From: Phycisphaerales bacterium
GTDB lineage: Bacteria; Planctomycetota; Phycisphaerae; Tepidisphaerales; Tepidisphaeraceae
DNA: 12,569 nucleotides
Assembly: GCA_028288775.1 (NCBI GenBank)
Contig: JAQGHP010000299.1
Span: 1-12,569, forward strand
Reading direction: 5' to 3'
Position 1 is the first letter of the stretch. The number at the start of each line of letters is the position of its first letter. This document shows, piece by piece, positions 7,041 through 12,569 of this stretch. Below the pieces are notes generated by a model. That model ran no database searches, had not been told where the DNA came from, and saw only the letters and a list, made by a program, of their open reading frames with translations. The position numbers and the translations under genes are program-made.

Positions 7041-7718
7041 TTAAAACGGAATGTCGTCGTCCGTGAAATGTTCGTCGCGTTCGCGGTCGGTCCAATCGAT
7101 CTCGCGCGGACGGCGATCAGGTTCGTTGTACAGCGCCTCTTCCTCCTCGGGCGTGGACGGGTCTTCGCCGACGGGCGGGGCGTGTGACTTGGGCCGCTCA
7201 CCGGGGGAGAGGCCGTACTTCCATTCCTCGCCTTCCAGATCGTCCTCGTCTTCGCCGATCTGGTCGAGCATCTGGTAATGCGGCTCGTCCGGGTCGTACT
7301 CGCCGTTCACGTCCGCGGCGTCGAATTCCTCATACCCCTCGAATTCGTCTTCCAGATCTTCCAGCTCCCAGGCGCGGTGACCCTCGGGCTCGTTCTCATC
7401 GAACCAGCCTTCGTTCGCCGGGTGATTGGGGTCGGTGGGAAAGACGTCGAAGGTGAAGCCCGCCCCCGAGCAGTTGGGCGTGGGGCACATCCAGAAACCT
7501 TCGAAGCCGTCGCGCGCGCCGCGGGCACGCTGCAGCCATAGCTGGTCGCTCATGAACGTCCGGCGGCAATGGAGGCAGAAGCATTCGCACGGAACCTGCG
7601 GCGGGGCCATCTGGTCGCGGCTCCGCCTCTCGTCGTGGGCATCCCATGGCGCGCGTCCACCGCCCTCGCGCTGGTCGCGGCCCGAGCCGCTCTCTTCGCG
7701 TTCGCTCTCGCCTTTCAT
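7041..7718 (-). CDS. Acidic zinc-ribbon hypothetical protein
   Basis: The 225-residue protein has a cysteine cluster CxCxCxxC (44-51: CECFCLHC) and CPTPNC (78-83), arranged like a zinc ribbon, followed by GAGFTFDVFPTDP. The remaining 130 residues are very rich in Glu and Asp and poor in hydrophobic residues, so probably disordered. The first 36 residues are charged and low-complexity. A second ATG at 7610, just before the ribbon (MAPPQVP), is an alternative start. Upstream of 7718 a GGGAG is very close to the ATG, so the start is uncertain. I recall similar uncharacterised proteins in planctomycetes but can give no function. It is divergent from the glutaredoxin-like gene. Confidence 0.75.
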   Translation of the reverse strand: MKGESEREESGSGRDQREGGGRAPWDAHDERRSRDQMAPPQVPCECFCLHCRRTFMSDQLWLQRARGARDGFEGFWMCPTPNCSGAGFTFDVFPTDPNHPANEGWFDENEPEGHRAWELEDLEDEFEGYEEFDAADVNGEYDPDEPHYQMLDQIGEDEDDLEGEEWKYGLSPGERPKSHAPPVGEDPSTPEEEEALYNEPDRRPREIDWTDRERDEHFTDDDIPF

Positions 7719-7894
7719 GTCTCCCTATCATCCGCCATGAGCGGGCGGACGCAAGTAAAATCCGCCGCCGAGGCCGCTTAACCACTGGCAAAACAATGAA
7801 CGCTGCCCGGCGAAATTTTTCGCGCCCGCCTCCGCACCGCCTGATGTGCGCGTTACGATTTACCAGATACGGTTACCAAACAGGAGGCATCCCC

Positions 7895-8155
7895 ATGGCG
7901 CAGATCACTGTTTTCGGAGCAGATTGGTGCGGCGACACCCGCCACACACGCCAGCACCTCGCCGACCTGGGCATCGAATACCGCTACGTAAACGTCGAGG
8001 AAGACCCCGCCGCCGAAGATTGGGTGAGGGAACAAAGCGACGGCAGCGAAAAGCTCCCGACTGTAGACCTCGGCGGCCTGGTCTTATCCGTCCCGAGCAA
8101 CGCCGAGCTCGACGTCGCCCTCCGCCGACAGGGGTTCATACCGCGCGACATCTGA
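7895..8155 (+). CDS. Glutaredoxin-like protein, single active-site Cys
   Basis: The 86-residue product has a thioredoxin fold of mycoredoxin/NrdH size: beta strand ITVFGADWC, active site WCGDT (11-15), a helix, YRYVNVEEDP (29-38), a cis-proline region KLPTV (53-57) and VPSNAEL (66-72). Glutaredoxins of this group normally carry CxxC. Here the second Cys is Thr15, leaving Cys12 as the only cysteine, as in monothiol enzymes. It probably acts in the cytosol on mixed disulfides, but the reductant and target are unknown. CAGGAGG, 8 bases before the ATG at 7895, fixes the start. The gene converges on the CPBP gene, with 29 bases between stop codons. Confidence 0.88.
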   Translation: MAQITVFGADWCGDTRHTRQHLADLGIEYRYVNVEEDPAAEDWVREQSDGSEKLPTVDLGGLVLSVPSNAELDVALRRQGFIPRDI

Positions 8156-8184
8156 TTGAACACGGTGGGCCAGCGGCCAGAGGA

Positions 8185-8970
8185 TCACCAGAAATACCAA
8201 TCCCCCGTCTTCAGCACGTACCACCCCAGCAAGAGGTTGGTAACCGCGTGCATGAGGATGCACGCGCCGAGGCTGCGCGTGAGCATGAGCAGCCCGCCGA
8301 CCATGAGGCCCCAGACGATCGCCGTCATCCATTGGATGTGAACCGCGCTGAAGATCACCGCCACGATCAGGCAGGCCGTCCAATCCCGCTCGCCGACCGC
8401 GGCCAATTTGAAATCATTGGGCGCCTGAATCGTTCGCCACAGGAAATCGCGCCAGAACAGTTCCTCCATCACCGGCACCAGCAAAAACGCCCCCGCCCAG
8501 CGGATGCCGATGAACGTCCAGCGCAGGCCATCCGAATGGATTTGCGCGAACGGGTTATTCGCCTCCACCGACAGCCGCGGATAGTGCGGCCACAGGTGCA
8601 GCAACCCCTTCTCCATCCCCACCCACTGCACCACGCCGACAATCCCAAACAGAATCCCCAGCCACCAGTAATCCCACGTGATCTTCGTATAGTGCGGCCA
8701 CAGTACGATCAGCATGACCGCCACGATCAACGTCTTCGCGACATACGAAGCCTGAAACAACGCCGGCCACGTCACCCCCGCCTGCGTGAACAGCAGAAAC
8801 ACCCCCATCGGCAGCATGTACGCAAAGTCGTCCCGGACAAAACTCCGGCGAGACCGGGCCTGGTGTTCGAGAGGGGTAATGGGCATCGGCACAATCGCCT
8901 GAGTGGATCCAAGGGAACGGCGCGACGGATTCTCAGTGAACGATCGGCCGTTTGCAATCGGCCTCCACAT
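8185..8970 (-). CDS. CAAX prenyl protease-related (CPBP) membrane protein
   Basis: The 261-residue protein has about seven hydrophobic segments and the CPBP/Abi glutamic-protease motifs: EELFWR (169-174, EExxxR), FSAVH (207-211) and HAVTN (241-245, HxxxN), ending in WYVLKTGDWYFW. The C-terminal pattern fits TIGR03008, the CAAX-protease-related family seen with exosortase/PEP-CTERM systems. It probably cleaves a membrane-linked substrate in the inner membrane, but the substrate is unknown. The first 28 residues are polar and unlike the family. An ATG at 8886 (MPITPLEHQ) is an equally plausible start, and neither has a convincing ribosome site. The gene is divergent from the hicB-like gene. Confidence 0.85.
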   Translation of the reverse strand: MWRPIANGRSFTENPSRRSLGSTQAIVPMPITPLEHQARSRRSFVRDDFAYMLPMGVFLLFTQAGVTWPALFQASYVAKTLIVAVMLIVLWPHYTKITWDYWWLGILFGIVGVVQWVGMEKGLLHLWPHYPRLSVEANNPFAQIHSDGLRWTFIGIRWAGAFLLVPVMEELFWRDFLWRTIQAPNDFKLAAVGERDWTACLIVAVIFSAVHIQWMTAIVWGLMVGGLLMLTRSLGACILMHAVTNLLLGWYVLKTGDWYFW

Positions 8971-9044
8971 AGTTTATGGGCCGCGCGCTTTGCGGGCTGC
9001 CGTTACGAATTGACCCTCGATGAAGGCAGAAACACGGACGTTCC

Positions 9045-9053
9045 TGATATAAT
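9045..9053 (+). promoter_or_regulatory. Extended -10 promoter element for hicB-like gene
   Basis: TGATATAAT is a perfect extended -10 box (TGN plus TATAAT). The start of transcription would fall near 9060, leaving a very short leader holding AGGAG before the ATG at 9070. No good -35 is seen at 17 bases; a TTGACC at 9010 is too far away. Assigned by eye. Confidence 0.45.
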
Positions 9054-9069
9054 CGCAACAGGAGAAGAC

Positions 9070-9276
9070 ATGAAGCAGACATTCACCGTCCGCACGTGGA
9101 ACGAAGGCGACTGGATCATCGCCCAGTGCGCCGAAGTGGACGTGGCCAGCCACGGCAGCACCGAGCAGGAAGCGATCGAGAAGCTCCAAGAGGCGCTCGA
9201 ACTTTATTTCGAGCCGCCCACTGCCACCATCAAGCCCCGCCTTGCCAGCATCGAGGTGGAGCTTGGGGCGGCTTAA
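9070..9276 (+). CDS. HicB-family antitoxin-like protein, apparently solitary
   Basis: The 68-residue product is a HicB/UPF0150-type domain: FTVRTWNEGDWIIAQCAEVDVASHG (5-29), STEQEAIEKLQEALELYFEPP (30-50) and a final IEVELGAA. Relatives of this short form pair with HicA, an mRNA-cleaving toxin with a double-stranded-RNA-binding fold, usually encoded next to it. It lacks the added C-terminal DNA-binding domain of longer HicB proteins. AGGAG precedes the ATG by 5 bases. No intact hicA is visible on either side: upstream is the divergent CPBP gene and downstream about 40 bases then a relic gene. It may be an orphan, or may simply lack a toxin partner here. Confidence 0.88.
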   Translation: MKQTFTVRTWNEGDWIIAQCAEVDVASHGSTEQEAIEKLQEALELYFEPPTATIKPRLASIEVELGAA

Positions 9277-9317
9277 ACCGACTTCCTACCGTGAGGTCCG
9301 TCATCACGTCCTTTCAA

Positions 9318-9590
9318 TCACCGCGCATGCGGCGTCGCGACCAAAACCACAAATGAATCCGGCTTGGCAGTCGGCCGTTGACCGGCGGCTGGAGCGCCTT
9401 CCTGGTATTCCACAGCTGGCAGGTAAGCCGTGTGCGTGGAAGGATCGAGCCCCATGGTCTTCGCCCCCCGGCGAGTTTCCAGCTTCTGAATGACCTCAAA
9501 CTTGTCGGCGGAAGTCTCCTTCGCAATCGTGACCGTTCCTTCGCCGCAGCTCGCGAAGATGTCGCCGGTGCCGGGGTCGAAGGCGCAGGT
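9318..9590 (-). pseudogene. C-terminal relic of a YncE-type beta-propeller gene
   Basis: The minus-strand frame ending in TGA at 9318-9320 reads CAFDPGTGDIFASCGEGTV, continues through DKFEVIQKLETRRGAKTM and GLDPSTHTAYLPAVEY, and ends ...KPDSFVVLVATPHAR. This is the characteristic C-terminus of YncE/YVTN-type seven-bladed beta-propellers (about 330 residues), normally exported. Only the last 91 codons or so are recognisable. Upstream the frame stays open to 9704 but loses the family pattern, has no ATG, GTG or TTG start for a full domain, and overlaps the plus-strand gene at 9659. The remaining codons are undamaged, so truncation may be recent. It accounts for most of the 382-base stretch between the hicB-like gene and 9659. 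Confidence 0.75.
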
Positions 9591-9658
9591 CCTGGCAGCG
9601 GGGCGGCCTGCGATGGTCCGCGTCGTGTTCGTGCCCGTTTTGCACGAATCAATACGAG

Positions 9659-9946
9659 ATGGACGGCCGGGGCTTACCGCCGCGGGACATCCGGGACGCC
9701 ATCATTTCGGAAGAAGGCGAATGGGAATTGCGCGTCCCCGACGCCGCCGCTCCGAAAACCTGCATCACGAAGTTGCTCCGAAAGGAACAAAGCCTTTCTC
9801 TTGCCCAAGCTGCGGCGCTGATTCAGACGATGCCCGGCGTTGTTGCTTGCGGCACCATCGCCGAGATGGAGTTGCTTGCACATCTTATCCATGTTGAATG
9901 CGGATATACTGCGGAAGTGACCCTAGGAAAAGAGAGCCTTGAATGA
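9659..9946 (+). CDS. Hypothetical protein, L7/L12-CTD-like helical region
   Basis: I do not recognise this 95-residue protein by name. Residues 36-89 (ITKLLRKEQSLSLAQAAALI, then PGVVACGTIAEMELLAHLI and CGYTAEVTL) have the spacing of the ribosomal L7/L12 C-terminal fold: strand, helix with LSLxxAxxL, proline, second helix, glycine, strand. This is a pattern resemblance only. The ATG at 9659 lacks a clear ribosome site. The same frame is open upstream to 9533 and encodes CSCPFCTNQYE just before this Met, so the gene may have lost its true start and an N-terminal metal-binding segment. It overlaps the possible 5' remains of the YncE relic on the other strand. Confidence 0.6.
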   Translation: MDGRGLPPRDIRDAIISEEGEWELRVPDAAAPKTCITKLLRKEQSLSLAQAAALIQTMPGVVACGTIAEMELLAHLIHVECGYTAEVTLGKESLE

Positions 9947-9983
9947 AGGTCGATACCTGTAATTCGGCTAAAACAGTTACCCT

Positions 9984-10280
9984 ATGAGCCTCGGCCGCAA
10001 ACACCACAAGCCAGTCGATGACATGCCCAAGACCGTTTCAGAGGCGGTTGACCGGCTGCTGCTTTCACTTTCTGAGGAGGACAAGGCACTGATCCGAGGC
10101 ACTGAAAAAGTAGACCTGATCCGATTCCACCGCAGTTGGGGAATGGGAATTCGGAACGGTTTCGGCCTGTGGGGCACGAACAAGACACTGATCTCAGCTC
10201 TGCCGCCCGAATCGCGCTGGGCCGATGATTCCTCGATGTTCATCATCGAACAAGTTTGGGAGCGGCTTCGCGGCGGGTAG
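9984..10280 (+). CDS. DUF6794-like small protein
   Basis: The 98-residue product contains PKTVSEAVDRLLLSLSEEDK (15-34), then DLIRFHRSWGMGIRNGFGLW (44-63) and a final DDSSMFIIEQVWERL (81-95). This matches my memory of the DUF6794 domain (PKT..EAVD.LL..L...DK; LI.FH..WG..IRN.FGLW; D..S..II...W..L), whose function is unknown. It is cytosolic and mostly helical, with conserved aromatic and Arg-Asn-like positions. No strong ribosome site precedes the ATG at 9984. The domain begins at residue 15, so the ATG at 10023 is also possible. The next gene starts 1 base after its stop, suggesting translational coupling. Confidence 0.82.
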   Translation: MSLGRKHHKPVDDMPKTVSEAVDRLLLSLSEEDKALIRGTEKVDLIRFHRSWGMGIRNGFGLWGTNKTLISALPPESRWADDSSMFIIEQVWERLRGG

Positions 10281-10281
10281 A

Positions 10282-10695
10282 ATGCTTTTCACAATTAAAC
10301 ATTTATTGCTTGTCATGGGGCTACTAACCGTTAGCGTAATCCTGTTGGCATCGGATGCCCCGGCGGCCCGGGAATTCGGCATACCGTTCCCTTTCGAGAT
10401 GGTCGGAGCTGCGGTCATCGTGCTTGCCCCCACTTTGCTCCTGAGTTGGCCGCTATACAAACTGCTCCATCTGCGTCCGCTCATCCTGCCGATTTGCCCC
10501 CACTGCAAGAAAAGGCACGGCAATTACCACATTCCCGCCGAGGCGTGGCCGGACGCCGTGTTGTTGTGTTTGCACTGCGGGCACCCGCTTCGGCTGCTGC
10601 TTACATGGCGTACCCCGCCGTCTCCGCCAACAGATATACCCACCGTCAACCTGCGGCGGCCGCAATTCATTGGCCTCTGGCGGCGTCTGGAATGA
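10282..10695 (+). CDS. Two-helix membrane protein with zinc-ribbon cysteines
   Basis: The 137-residue product has two hydrophobic helices (about 6-24 and 41-60) followed by a cytosolic-looking region with CPHC (72-75) and CLHC (96-99), a spacing that suits a zinc ribbon, then a Pro-rich tail. I do not recognise the family. An in-frame ATG at 10225 would extend it 19 residues into the preceding gene, but the ATG at 10282 lies 1 base after that gene's stop and places the first helix at the N-terminus, so it is preferred. Coupled translation with the DUF6794-like gene is likely. Confidence 0.65.
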   Translation: MLFTIKHLLLVMGLLTVSVILLASDAPAAREFGIPFPFEMVGAAVIVLAPTLLLSWPLYKLLHLRPLILPICPHCKKRHGNYHIPAEAWPDAVLLCLHCGHPLRLLLTWRTPPSPPTDIPTVNLRRPQFIGLWRRLE

Positions 10696-10743
10696 GGAAG
10701 TGCCGTTCGTGGCCGGCACCCTTTATTTTGCCTGGGACGGGAT

Positions 10744-11226
10744 ATGTATAAGACTGATCTTACTCCACCGTTACTTCAGGTGCCGGACCTTCTGATAGGA
10801 TTGTTGCTGGCATGGGTTGGCGCATTCGGTTTGCAGCCACTTCGTGACAATAATATTGTATTCCTCATCGCGATCTTGTTGAAGTGTACGATATTCCTTG
10901 GCGGAATCCTTTGCGTCATATCCGGCATGAGATGGTCTGTGTCCGTTCGCATCAGTGCCTCTGCCGGAAGCATCGTGGTCGACTATTGGCTTCTTGGTTT
11001 TATACCCGTCAGGCACATTTCTGCAAGTAAGGTTGAGATCGTGACGACGCGACAGCGGAGGCCATTTTCTGGATCTTTTAAAGGTATAGTTCTGCGATTC
11101 AAGGGAGCTGATGGACGGACGCGTTGTGCAATGCACTCTACCCTGCCCGATGCGCTCACTGTGGTTGAACTGTGTCGAGAACCTGGAATTCCTGTAGACG
11201 GCGTGGATCAACTTGGGGTGGAGTAG
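10744..11226 (+). CDS. Hypothetical two-helix membrane protein
   Basis: The 160-residue product has two membrane helices (about 16-33 and 38-61) and a soluble C-terminal half of alternating strands (VSVRISASAGSIVVDYWLLG, then KVEIVTTRQRR and GIVLRFKGADGRTR) that could form a small beta domain resembling bacterial PH-like membrane proteins. That comparison is a guess. A GGGA-containing site precedes the ATG at 10744. The DNA is visibly richer in A and T than its neighbours, hinting at a different origin or weaker codon selection. A long opposing open frame (10771-11385, minus) looks like a shadow because it has no membrane or domain logic. Confidence 0.65.
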   Translation: MYKTDLTPPLLQVPDLLIGLLLAWVGAFGLQPLRDNNIVFLIAILLKCTIFLGGILCVISGMRWSVSVRISASAGSIVVDYWLLGFIPVRHISASKVEIVTTRQRRPFSGSFKGIVLRFKGADGRTRCAMHSTLPDALTVVELCREPGIPVDGVDQLGVE

Positions 11227-11247
11227 TTCCTCTGTGGGAGAGAATAA

Positions 11248-11297
11248 GGTGTCAGGAACCGAGCCGTCGAGCGAAGACACAACAGGTTCCTGACACC
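11248..11297. repeat. Inverted repeat GGTGTCAGGAACC
   Basis: GGTGTCAGGAACC at 11248-11260 and its exact reverse complement at 11285-11297 form a perfect 13-bp stem around a 24-base loop. It lies just past the stop of the plus-strand membrane gene, between convergent genes. I recall this consensus as a REP-like palindrome common in several bacterial genomes, sometimes with IS200-like REP-associated transposases. No such transposase is in the window. Confidence 0.85.
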
Positions 11298-11304
11298 GGA
11301 CAAG

Positions 11305-11317
11305 CGGGTGACACCCG
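11305..11317. repeat. Short perfect palindrome CGGGTG-A-CACCCG
   Basis: A 6-bp stem around a single A directly follows the GGTGTCAGGAACC hairpin and shares its GTG/CAC core. It may be part of the same composite element. It is too short for a firm claim. Confidence 0.5.
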
Positions 11318-11345
11318 ACGAGCGGGAACGGGTGTTGTAATGCGT

Positions 11346-11422
11346 TGCCGTGGCATGGGCGGCCCGCCCATGAACTCGCCGCCATAGCGGCAAGAACACG
11401 GGCGGGCCGCCCGTGCCGCGAA
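11346..11422. repeat. Paired inverted palindromes (BIME-like)
   Basis: Two 19-base palindromes, CATGGGCGG-C-CCGCCCATG (11354-11372) and CACGGGCGG-G-CCGCCCGTG (11397-11415), share a core and TTGCCG/CGGCAA or GAA flanks, and stand in opposite orientation about 24 bases apart. This is the layout of a pair of REP units. The second ends a few bases before the stop codon (11427-11429) of the minus-strand oxidoreductase gene, so it may form a 3' mRNA hairpin there. Confidence 0.85.
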
Positions 11423-11426
11423 GAAC

Positions 11427-12569
11427 TTAAATCTCATTCTCCCCCGGCACGACAAACGGCTTGCGGTACTCGCGCTTCAGCATCGCGTCCGCGGCGGGGT
11501 TGTCCTTGAACCGCTCCTTCTCCGAATCGATCCCGATCCACGGCCCCAGCACCAGCGGCGTCTTTTCGATGTCCACGGCGTTCTCCGCCAAATGCCGGCG
11601 GATCTCGCGGAAATTTTCCACTACGTTCTCGTTCACCTTCAGCGCTTCCAACGCCTGCTGGATTTCGCTGGCCGATGCGGGCTTGCCCAGGCGCTGGGAG
11701 ATGTTGGCGACGTGGACGACGGCGGTCGAGACGTGCCCCTCGTTGATCTCGGCGTTCTGCTCTTCGCGCTTGCGGCTCTTTACCGCCTGGATGAAGTTGC
11801 CGAAGTGGTCCACGTCCGGCCCGGTCAGCTTCTCGACCAACTTGCCGTCGGGATCGAAGACCACATTGTCGGCAAGGAATCCTTCGCTGCCGACGATCAG
11901 CGTGGCGCCGCGTGGGGGGTCGGCGGTCTTGAGGTTGCGGACTTCCTGGACGACGGTGATGGGCTCGAAATCGTGGATGGTGACTTGCACGCTGGGCGTT
12001 TCGCCGCAGTCGTCGAGGCCGACGCGCCCGCCGTAGCTTAGCACGCCTTTCCCAAGGCCCTTGAGGTCCAGGATCATGCGGGCGGTGTCGAGGTGATGGA
12101 TGCTGTTGTTGGCCAGCTCGCCGCCGCCATAGTTCCAGAACCAGTGCCAATCATACTGGAACGACTTGCGGCGGAGCGGGCTTTCCATCGACGCCGGCCC
12201 GGCCCACAGGTTGTAATCCACCGTCGGCGGCGCTGGGTACGCCCCGGCGGGGCCAATGGACGTCCGCGGACGGTAGGTGCAAACGTGGGCCAGCTTGATC
12301 TGGCCGAGTTTTCCGCTGCGGACATATTGCGCCACCGCCCGGGCCGCGCCGGTGGAGCGGATCTGCGTGCCGCCCTGGCAGATGCGGCTGTACTTGCGGG
12401 CCGCCTGGACCATCCGCCGGCCCTCGCTGATGTTGTGGCTCACCGGCTTCTCGACGTACACGTCCTTACCCGCCTGCATGGCCCAGATGGCCGCGAGGGA
12501 ATGCCAGTGGTTGGGGGTGGCGATGGAGACGACGTCCACGGATTTGTCGTCGAAGATCCGCCGCATGTC
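11427..12569 (-). CDS. Gfo/Idh/MocA family oxidoreductase (5' end off window)
   Basis: The visible 380 codons lack the N-terminus, which lies past the window edge: the frame continues upstream of the ATG at 12566 with an Asp codon. Numbering from that Met, DVVSIATPNHWH (11-22) and YVEKP (37-41) belong to the Rossmann NAD(P)-binding domain; the nucleotide-binding glycine loop and roughly 90 residues are missing. GGGELANNSIHHLD (147-160) carries the usual catalytic His/Asp region of the substrate domain. The C-terminus, with GPWIGID and KRE/RKPF, is typical of the many planctomycete paralogues of about 420-460 residues. The reaction is NAD(P)-linked oxidation or reduction of a sugar or cyclitol. 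The substrate is unknown. Confidence 0.93.
   Translation of the reverse strand, partial: DMRRIFDDKSVDVVSIATPNHWHSLAAIWAMQAGKDVYVEKPVSHNISEGRRMVQAARKYSRICQGGTQIRSTGAARAVAQYVRSGKLGQIKLAHVCTYRPRTSIGPAGAYPAPPTVDYNLWAGPASMESPLRRKSFQYDWHWFWNYGGGELANNSIHHLDTARMILDLKGLGKGVLSYGGRVGLDDCGETPSVQVTIHDFEPITVVQEVRNLKTADPPRGATLIVGSEGFLADNVVFDPDGKLVEKLTGPDVDHFGNFIQAVKSRKREEQNAEINEGHVSTAVVHVANISQRLGKPASASEIQQALEALKVNENVVENFREIRRHLAENAVDIEKTPLVLGPWIGIDSEKERFKDNPAADAMLKREYRKPFVVPGENEI

Noticed and set aside
9010..9053. TTGACC as the -35 partner of TATAAT before the hicB-like gene
   Set aside because: The spacing is 32 bases, far from the usual 16-18. The extended -10 alone is a better explanation.
7846..9276. 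476-codon plus-strand open frame spanning the glutaredoxin and CPBP genes
   Set aside because: Most of it is Arg/Pro/His-rich antisense of the CPBP gene. Only its final 68 codons, from the ATG at 9070 with its own ribosome site, form a recognisable HicB-like protein.
9277..9350. Possible hicA remnant right after the hicB-like gene
   Set aside because: One frame reads KPTSYREVRHHVL and another LPTVRSVI, faintly like a HicA start, but the match is too short and no RGSH-type motif follows in frame.
9314..9652. 112-codon minus-strand open frame overlapping the YncE relic
   Set aside because: The product is Arg/Pro/Ser-rich with no family signal. The neighbouring frame, though lacking a start, carries the recognisable YncE C-terminus.
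10771..11385. 204-codon minus-strand open frame opposite the membrane gene
   Set aside because: It shows no domain or periodic hydrophobic pattern and runs through the repeat hairpins. The plus-strand alternative has a ribosome site and membrane helices.

Overview
The window looks like the chromosome of a high-GC planctomycete or a close relative (Planctomycetota). This rests on a planctomycete-style Gfo/Idh/MocA oxidoreductase, a TIGR03790-family protein, a Uma2-family protein, a C-terminal relic of a YncE-type beta-propeller, and many short palindromic or period-7-to-9 repeats between genes. No rRNA, tRNA, CRISPR array, phage module or intact insertion sequence was seen.

Layout. 1-1747: exported TIGR03790-family protein with a long helical insertion. 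1748-2014: gene-free spacer built around a 43-bp inverted repeat. 2015-2665: unrecognised protein with a PD-(D/E)XK-nuclease-like D...ExK signature. 2836-3021: DUF1328-type two-helix membrane peptide. 3137-3580: Nudix hydrolase. 3703-5583 (minus): dynamin-like or septation-type membrane GTPase whose reading frame has absorbed a repeat-flanked insert between the G4 and G5 motifs. 5665-6279: Uma2-family protein. 6334-6744 (minus): small protein with a thrice-repeated S(I/L)AE(M/A)L motif. 6836-7013: large compound palindrome. 7041-7718 (minus): acidic zinc-ribbon protein. 7895-8155: glutaredoxin-like protein with a single active-site cysteine. 8185-8970 (minus): CAAX-protease-related (CPBP) membrane protein. 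9070-9276: solitary HicB-like antitoxin. 9318-9590 (minus): YncE-like gene relic. 9659-11226: four small plus-strand genes (L7/L12-CTD-like, DUF6794, zinc-ribbon membrane protein, two-helix membrane protein). 11248-11422: repeat cluster between convergent genes. 11427-12569 (minus): Gfo/Idh/MocA oxidoreductase, cut by the window edge.

There is no clear single pathway or long operon. Genes are mostly singletons on alternating strands. Only 9984-10280 and 10282-10695 are tightly spaced (1 nt). TIGR03790 and CAAX-protease-related proteins are both associated with genomes that have exosortase/PEP-CTERM sorting, so the host probably has that system, although no exosortase or PEP-CTERM substrate is present here.

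The most distinctive signal is the density and variety of short repeats: at least five different designs, placed mostly at gene ends, and one lodged in frame inside a GTPase gene. I did not find a convincing new multi-gene system. The best leads are the PD-(D/E)XK-like protein, the repeat-invaded GTPase and the REP-like palindromes.
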